From the NCBI GenBank assembly GCA_020631735.1, contig CM036209.1:2033478-2097477 (forward strand): 64,000 nucleotides of DNA. Direction: 5' to 3'. The notes beneath the pieces were generated by a model that did not search any database, was not told the DNA's origin, and saw nothing but the letters and a program-made list of their open reading frames with translations. Source of the DNA: Saccharum officinarum. Taxonomy: Eukaryota; Streptophyta; Magnoliopsida; Poales; Poaceae. The position numbers and the translations under genes are program-made. Positions 59,101-64,000 of the stretch are shown piece by piece (position 1 is the first letter of the stretch; each line of letters starts with the position of its first letter).

Positions 59101-59581
59101 CCAAAATTAGGCTACAACCAGCCCAATTGAGGAATCCCTCACCCTCTATCAGAACGCGAGAAAGAATCCCCAAGAAAATCAAGCGCAGCAACTCAAGAAC
59201 CTGCCAACGCACCGAATAAGAGAGTTTCGGTGCCGCCCCGCCGCCGCCGCCGCCACCACCTCCGCTGCTTGCCGCGCTGGGGTTGTACGTGAACGGTTTG
59301 GGTGGCGACGGTGAACGCGGCAACGAAGAAGATGGCTTCCGTTGCGGCGCGGGGGCCGGTGCTGCTGCTGCGCCGTCGCCGCCTCCGCCATCGCCGAAGT
59401 TGTACGTGAACGGTTCGGGCGGCGACGGTGAACGCGGCGGCGAAGAAGGGGGCTCCCGTCGCGGTGCGGAGGCCGATGCTGCTGCGCCGTCGCCGCCTCC
59501 GCCACCTGCGCTGGTTCCCGCGCTGGGGTTGGACGTGAACTTGAACCGCACTCTCTTTTCTGGCGTTGCCTTTTCTGCCAT
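44173..59581 (-). CDS. Otubain-like protein, copy C (predicted pseudo-deubiquitinase, 493 aa, 11-kb intron 5)
   Basis: Exons on the - strand: 59581-59213, 58611-58309, 56609-56547, 56460-56377, 56284-56138, 45137-45103, 44997-44942, 44869-44760, 44487-44173. Every exon has the length seen in copy A and the 1482-bp frame is open. Few residues differ from A; for example exon 9 begins FCKESVRPFDADV where A has H, and reads GGTVQVK where A has A. Exon 4 is the same as in A, with Gln at the otubain Cys position, and the C-terminal His is also absent. Intron 5 holds a 10.16-kb nest of two Copia elements, stretching it to about 11 kb; splicing across it is unproven. A MITE has duplicated its TATA box. 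Confidence 0.77.
45371..45497 (+). repeat. 5' LTR (127 bp) of the outer Copia
   Basis: TGTTAGATAT...ATTCTACA. It is the same as 55399-55525 except one G/A difference near its start. The primer-binding site follows immediately. Confidence 0.92.
45498..45512 (+). other. Primer-binding site of the outer Copia
   Basis: TGGTATCAGAGC matches the complement of the initiator-Met tRNA 3' end and abuts the LTR. About 25 bp later the sequence switches into integrase on the opposite strand. Confidence 0.85.
46275..46658 (+). repeat. 5' LTR of the inner Copia (384 bp)
   Basis: TGTAAGACAT...GCCAACA. A TATA-like TATATAAA lies at 46502-46509. Compared with the 3' LTR it lacks about 42 bp after GGCAGCTCT and has one more GT dinucleotide; the rest looks the same. 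Confidence 0.92.
46700..51106 (+). pseudogene. Inner Copia gag-pol polyprotein, one frame with two TAG stops
   Basis: A single frame of 1469 codons including the terminator is broken only by TAG at 49739-49741 and 50234-50236. Domains in order: gag capsid (residues about 50-230), CCHC knuckle CRRCGKVGHWARECP (about 284), protease WYLDSGASNHMTG (about 370), integrase HHCC (LWHGRFGHLS, about 503) and core DLCGP, RTDRGGEF (about 627) and NSVVERRNQT (about 660). A Pro/Glu-rich linker follows, then RT with GVYVDDLIV (about 1134) and RNase H with YSDADMAGD (about 1312) and STCEAEYVAA. Both stops fit CAG to TAG changes, in a CHG context that plants methylate. No frameshift is seen. A shortened gag-protease-integrase-only product of 1013 residues could still be made. 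Confidence 0.88.
51127..51550 (+). repeat. 3' LTR of the inner Copia (424 bp)
   Basis: It is the same as the 5' LTR apart from an extra segment of about 42 bp (TTGCCACCATCTCTTTGAG and following bases) and one GT fewer. A TATA-like TATATAAA lies at 51354-51361. Confidence 0.92.
53085..55404 (+). pseudogene. Outer Copia integrase C-terminus-RT-RNase H, broken
   Basis: It starts inside integrase (LSNLRVFGCLCYPNLS, about 53095). A Pro/Ala-rich linker contains three near-perfect 45-bp repeats (53406-53534). RT runs from about 53900 (DPQWRAAMAEEF), with the catalytic LLYVDDIIL at about 54455. A small deletion and frameshift occur near 54785-54795. RNase H follows (TTYSDADWAGC, about 54920; SSAEAEYRAV, about 55055), with a TGA at 55096-55098 and then the end through 55404. 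The part of the + strand open frame before 53085 is antisense to gag leader and is not part of this gene. Confidence 0.85.
53406..53534 (+). repeat. Three tandem 45-bp units in the Copia linker
   Basis: Units start at 53406, 53451 and 53496 and encode QPGGRGLVPPSGSPT repeated; the third unit is altered at its end. The length is a multiple of three, so the frame is kept. Confidence 0.85.
55399..55525 (+). repeat. 3' LTR (127 bp) of the outer Copia
   Basis: It begins TGTTAGATATATG after the purine tract GCGGGGGAG and ends ATTCTACA before CTCAT. One base differs from the 5' LTR. Confidence 0.92.
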
Positions 59582-59664
59582 TTGGGCAAGTTTGTTTTTG
59601 CGGTTTCTCCCCTGGGTTTCTACGGAATATTGACACGGTACTTCTTGATGGGTAGCCCCACTAG

Positions 59665-59921
59665 TTTATTTATAGGAAAAAGTCAAATGGACTCTAACTA
59701 TGGGGTGGTCTAGTTTACCTCCTCAACTATGAAACGGTCTAATTACCCTCTGAACTTTGCAAAGTTTACCCCCTCTGAACCACCATCCAAAACCGCTCGA
59801 GGGTGTGATTTGGCCGGTTTTGCAAAGTTCAGTGGGTAAATTAGACCGTTTCATAGTTGAGGGGTAAACTAGACCACCCCTAATAGTTAGGGGTCAATTA
59901 GACTTTTTTCCTTTATTTATA
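59665..59921 (-). promoter_or_regulatory. Duplicated TATA box of copy C flanking a MITE
   Basis: In the gene's direction both target-site copies read TATAAATAAA (59674-59665 and 59921-59912), the same TATA box that is single in copy A (17953). The proximal copy keeps the original spacing to the gene; the distal one is now 247 bp further out. Confidence 0.7.
59675..59911. mobile_element. 237-bp fold-back MITE with 10-bp target duplication
   Basis: The ends GGAAAAAGTCAAATGG and complement of GGAAAAAAGTCTAATTG form long imperfect inverted repeats; much of the element can fold on itself. The flanking repeat TTTATTTATA (59665-59674 and 59912-59921) is 10 bp, which suggests a Mutator-like origin (9-10 bp is usual). 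The empty site is present in arm A. Confidence 0.85.
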
Positions 59922-60179
59922 GCCAGAGGGATCCAATGGAAATTTTACAAGTGGCGAGGTATTTTCTGGAACTTTTGCGCTTATCGTTTATGTGCTGCGT
60001 AGTAAAGAAATTGTTTGCTGCCAGTGATCTACGAGTTAAAATTTCTCTTTTCTACTAAAAAAAAAAATCAAAGCAACAACATGTAGTCTATAGAGCCCTA
60101 CTCATGACATTGTTTAGGTGGCGACAGCTTCGTTGTGGCACAACTTCAACAGTACTTGTCAGTAAATAAATAGTATTTT

Positions 60180-61388
60180 TCTCTTCCAACAAATCAACAT
60201 AGCGAAACAAACAGGGCGGGGCCCGTGACTCCCGTCCAGACGTAGCTTGACCTGCATATGACTGGTTCCATCTCTCAAAAAACTCACTCTGCTCATCCTC
60301 CAGCCATCTTCCCTCACTGCGGCTTCCGTTCCATCAGACGCGATGCACCTTTGCCCGATCAGCGCCCCTACCCCCGCACACGCCATGCCTTTGCCCGAGC
60401 CGCGCGTGCCCCTCTCGCCCAACCCACGCCCCTCCCATGTCGTGCCCCTGGCCACGCGCGCGCCTTGGATGTGCCGCACCTCCATTCACTAGTGCGCCCC
60501 ACTCTGAGATCCGTAGCGGTGAGACCTGGAGCGGCGAGATTTGAGCACCTCCATCCTTCTCTGACGCCAGCTCATGCAATACTGGTGGTCTTCCATCCAC
60601 TGTCGCGCCCCACTTCGAGATACGGAGCGACAAGACCCAGAGCGGTGAGATTCGAGCGCCTCCATCCTTCACCGGCGCCAGCTCATGCAAGACCGACAGC
60701 CTCCCCCTCTCTCTCTCCACATCGACGAGCCTCCATTCGTCCAAGTAGGAAGAAGATGTTGCGCTGAAAGGATGTTGCAAGATATGTTTCAAGTGTTTTA
60801 TGTGTTTCATACGCATGTTACAAGTGTTTCATACGCATGTTGTAAGTGTTTCAGGTGTTTCATAGGCATGTTGCTGGTGTTTCATATGGATGTTGCAAGT
60901 GTTTTATTTAAATTTTGCAAAAGTATATCGGGGATGTTGCATGTGTTGCAATGGATACACATTTATGTTGCAAGTGTATGTTTCAAGTGGTTCAGCTATT
61001 CCAGACGGATGTTGTAACTATTTTATTTGGATGTTGCAAAGTAGATCTGAATGTTCCATGTGTTACAATGGCTTCGTATGTATGCTGCAAAATTATGTTC
61101 CAAATGTTTCATTTGTTTTCAAATGTATGTTGCAAGTGTTTTCCTCTGGATGTTGCAAAATTAGTCTCGAAGGTTGCAAAAGTCCATCTGCTTTTCAAAT
61201 TCTCGCGTGTGCGTGAGCAACAGAGCGAGCGGAACTACGTGCGTGCGTGGAAAGGACTGGGCGGGACAGTCCCACAGGGCCCCCGCGCGCGTGCAACGAG
61301 CGAGTGGGGCGGGGCGGATCTGCCGCGAGTCCGAGCGGATGGGGCGGTGCAGGGAGCTGTGTCCAGACGTCCGGGCGCTAGGCGTTCC
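60180..61388 (+). mobile_element. Unclassified repeat with TGTTGCAAGTGTTT tandem motifs (fuller copy)
   Basis: It has a GC-rich segment (about 60230-60720), then imperfect motif repeats (about 60770-61175), then a GC-rich end (CGTCCGGGCGCTAGGCGTTCC). It ends where similarity to the B/C spacer starts (GATACAACAATGTACT, about 61389). Unit B lacks it. Boundaries on the gene side are not certain. The predicted proteins are translations of the repeat and are not called. Confidence 0.6.
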
Positions 61389-61884
61389 GATACAACAATG
61401 TACTGATATCTATGATGCATAATAAGTATTATCAAGGAATATATTTTCATAATAGCTTTGTTTCGAGATACAAATATTGATAATGTTCTTTATAAACCAT
61501 GTTAAGCTTAAAAAGCCTTGGCTTAGTCTAACCTACAATTATATTTTGTTTTGGGATGGAGGGAGGCACCGCAATTCGACCAAGCCCTCCCATGGCACAT
61601 TAGGCCCTCATGCAAATGTTTTATCTAGCAAAAAAAAACATCTCATCTCAAATTGAAGTGCTTAGTCTATAATTTGTCGTTAGGAAGGAGCAAAATCCTT
61701 TGAAATGCTTCCAACATATATAATTTTTTTGCCAAGAGATTTCACAAATATAGGTACAATGCTTCATTCGTTGGAGCCTCAGCTCCATTATGGTATCATG
61801 GAACAAATTTTTTCACTCTTGAGAAGAATAATTTCATATATACTATGTTTTGAAAGAAAAAGAAGAATAACAATTTCACTATTA
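61389..61884 (+). other. Spacer homologous to 41397-42300
   Basis: It is recognisably the same as the spacer between B and C but diverged and lacking the second Stowaway and the LINE-like insertion. No gene is seen. Confidence 0.65.
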
Positions 61885-62065
61885 GGGGGTGTTTGGTTCA
61901 TTTATTAGCTCCTAAATCTAGTTACTTTTAGTCACTTTGTTGCCAAACACTATGACTAAATGTGACTAAAAGAGCTTTAGTCCTCTCTAGCAACTCTGGA
62001 GTTGCTAAAAGTGACTAAACCATTTATGAGGGACTAAATTTAGGAGGTGTGAGCCAAACACCCCC
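61885..62065. mobile_element. Tourist-like MITE, 181 bp
   Basis: The ends GGGGGTGTTTGGTTC and GAGCCAAACACCCCC are inverted repeats, flanked by TTA (61882-61884 and 62066-62068), the target duplication typical of PIF/Harbinger Tourist MITEs. Confidence 0.88.
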
Positions 62066-62419
62066 TTAGTTGAACGCATTGTCATGGCCATGTTCAACGC
62101 TTTCATGATGATAAAGGGTACCGAGTCCTGACAATAGGTTGCTGATGCCTTAATTATCTCAAGTTGATCATTCATTTGAATTCCATGGTGTCTCAATTTT
62201 GACAGCCCAAATGGCTACAAGTCCTCAGTTCTTATTCTAGTGATGCTTCAAACTAATGAACTACTTGCTGAACAAGCAGTAGCCTTAGCGAATGAACAAT
62301 ATTATCTAGATTCTAGTCTTATAAGGAACTAAAGTGTTATCAGTGCTGCATGATTCTTCAATAGGTGGACATTCTCGGATCTAGGCGACTTACAAAAGAC
62401 TTAAGACATTGCCCTTTAG

Positions 62420-62760
62420 GACAGCCCTCAAATCGGATGTTTATGCACTGCTTGCCAGCAGGCCAAGCATGAACACTGCAAGTTTCCTGGGTTACTTCAG
62501 TCTTTATTTAGCAGTTCCTGATGGTGCTTGATGAAACCTCTCCATGGATTTCATAGATTCCTTTCCAAAAATGTGAAGGATGCGATGCTATCCTAGAGAT
62601 TGTTGACAGATTCACCTCTTAACTCAACAGCATCCCTTCACGGCACTAATTGCTAAGGTATTCCTAAAGCATATCTCAAGCTACCTATTCTGCTTTACAA
62701 TATTATTAAGTCCGATAGGAACAAGATTTCCACATGCTCTTGCTCACAAGAATTATTCAG
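62420..62760 (+). pseudogene. Decayed Gypsy integrase remnant
   Basis: Short in-frame islands resemble Gypsy integrase: TSPWISFIDSFPKM (about 62550), CDAILEIVDRFT (about 62582) and PFTALIAKVFL (about 62637). Stops and frameshifts separate them. It is much older than the other Gypsy sequences here. It lies in about 1.8 kb inserted relative to the unit C flank. Confidence 0.6.
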
Positions 62761-63821
62761 ATTGTAGGCTAAACCAGTGTGTTTTTCTTTTCCTAAAGGA
62801 TGGCAAAAGTTTTGTGGCTAATTTTATTAGAAGAGAAAATAAAAGTCATGGCCCAGCTTTTAAGGAAAAAACTAGGCCCAAAAACCTTACAAATAGAGGT
62901 TCAGTATCCAACATTAACTACCACAACTAGCTCAAGAAAAGGAAAGAAAAATACACTAAACACAACTAGCTCGCCTCCAACCAGCTAAACTCAACTTGCC
63001 TAGGAGAAACACACTAAACAAGGCTAGAAAAGAACCACAACAAAAACTTGTTAAGGGCTTTAGCATTGAGCACCACTTGCTACAATAGAGAGGCCCACAT
63101 GCGACATATCCATACTACCAAAGCTAGTGTCAATAAACAAACTGAAGTCTGTAAAAACGCCCATATGCCTTCCATCCCACCCACAGCTGGAGCATGAGAA
63201 AGGTTCAGATAGCTTGCTGGACTGATAAAACCTCGGACAATGTTGAATTGTTAGCATTCCTTCCCCACAGCACTTGATGATTTCCATATTTTTCCAAGTG
63301 AGAGAGCAATAAGATGTGTTCAGACCATCTAGCTTCCCTATTTTGCTTAGTGAGAGAGCAATAACAGGTGTTGTCCGTGCTCTAACAATGCTTGGATTCG
63401 CTCAAAAAATCAATGCTTGGATGGCCTCCATTCTTACCTTGGTGAGCGGATGATCAAAGTGTTGGGCAAATTGTTCAAAGAGATACTTGAAGATTATGAC
63501 TTAGGGGATACAGCTCCTAGTTTCTTAACAAGGAGTTCTTCTGCTGCTTGGATTGCCCCTTTGCCTACTTTCTTTTCGCTTTTTCAACAAGCCTATTGCT
63601 TTTGCGCTGTGGAGGAGATTGTATTGCGGTATCTTGGGCTTCCACATTTGGACTTGGTTGTTGTCTAGTCAATGGGGGAGTCATTGGTCTAGTAATTGAA
63701 ACCAAAAACTCCTCAATGCTCTATGCATCTTGTTTGGATCAAATAGAACCTAGCTGAATTTATCACATATCAAACTTCATTGGGCCGCACACCATGTAAC
63801 GTGTTATATGTCTCTGATTCT
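62761..63821. other. No recognisable feature
   Basis: Short open frames only (up to 83 codons), none with recognisable similarity. It may be part of the same old retroelement insertion as 62420-62760. Confidence 0.5.
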
Positions 63822-63837
63822 AACTTTAGGACTATGC

Positions 63838-63881
63838 ACTAGGGGCTCAGTACCCTCCTGTTTCTCTTCCAAAAAAAAAAA
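63838..63881 (+). mobile_element. Very short (about 44 bp) LINE 3'-end insertion
   Basis: ACTAGGGGCTCAGTACC and following bases end in a 12-bp A run. A 16-bp direct repeat AACTTTAGGACTATGC flanks it (63822-63837 and 63882-63897). This is the signature of target-primed reverse transcription with extreme 5' truncation. Confidence 0.75.
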
Positions 63882-63897
63882 AACTTTAGGACTATGC

Positions 63898-64000
63898 CTC
63901 CACTGCTTTCCAATAGTTCTGATGCTAACACTCTGCTATAAGATGGGCAGCTAAATTTGGATCTCAAGAATGAACTTAGTTGAGTTCAGAACAAAATGAA
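63898..64000 (-). other. Start of a further unit flank
   Basis: It aligns with about 42334-42434, the 3' flank side of unit C, with divergence. A further otubain-like unit on the - strand may lie beyond the window end. Confidence 0.6.

Larger units (their letters stand above)
41628..61265 (-). repeat. Arm C of the inverted near-identical duplication
   Basis: This is the partner of 16606-26073, collinear on the opposite strand. It is longer because of the 10.2-kb Copia nest in intron 5 (45371-55525) and the 237-bp MITE at 59675-59911. All nine exons of copy C have the same lengths as in copy A. Confidence 0.85.

Noticed and set aside
62800..63757. Small open frames of 62-83 codons near the window end
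   Set aside because: No similarity recognised, no exon structure, and they lie in old retroelement-like sequence.

Overview
This window is nuclear DNA from a grass. The support is SIRE/Maximus-type Copia and chromodomain Gypsy elements, Tourist- and Stowaway-like MITEs, plant-style introns (GT..AG) and a GC-rich first exon; a panicoid/Andropogoneae genome is my inference. It is a scaffold with two runs of exactly 100 N (8788-8887 and 26074-26173). No bacterial-type operons, tRNA, rRNA or CRISPR arrays were seen.

Layout. (1) 1-8550: a SIRE-type Copia retrotransposon with broken gag and pol and a 1950-bp 3' LTR, followed directly by a second primer-binding site and gag start (8551-8787) that runs into the first gap. 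(2) 8888-16605: the 3' half of a chromodomain Gypsy element with a 5-kb LTR whose end is exactly where homology to the gene arm begins. (3) 16606-26073: arm A, carrying a nine-exon otubain-like gene on the + strand (18292-23538). (4) Second gap, then 26174-42432: unit B, a diverged otubain-like gene on the - strand (35055-40899). Its 3' flank holds a Gypsy solo LTR (26583-33688) that itself contains a complete hAT element (28997-32461). (5) 42433-61900: unit C, a near-identical inverted counterpart of arm A, with its otubain-like gene on the - strand (44173-59581). Intron 5 of this gene carries a 10.2-kb nest: a short-LTR Copia (45371-55525) whose gag-protease-integrase block is inverted relative to its RT-RNase H block, and inside that block a younger Copia (46275-51550). 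(6) 61900-64000: MITE, decayed Gypsy remnant, a tiny LINE insertion, and the start of another unit flank, so the array probably continues.

The only host genes I can support are the three otubain-like copies. All have the same nine-exon structure (493, 499 and 493 codons predicted) and keep an otubain-like fold region. In all three, the positions aligned with the catalytic Cys and His of otubains are Gln and Ala, so they are predicted pseudo-deubiquitinases. Comparing the arms gives clean empty sites for several insertions. One MITE has duplicated the TATA box of copy C; another sits 2 bp before the start codon of copy A. Because A and C are about 99% alike where I compared them, inverted and separated by a gap, a haplotype mis-join is a serious alternative to a real inverted duplication.
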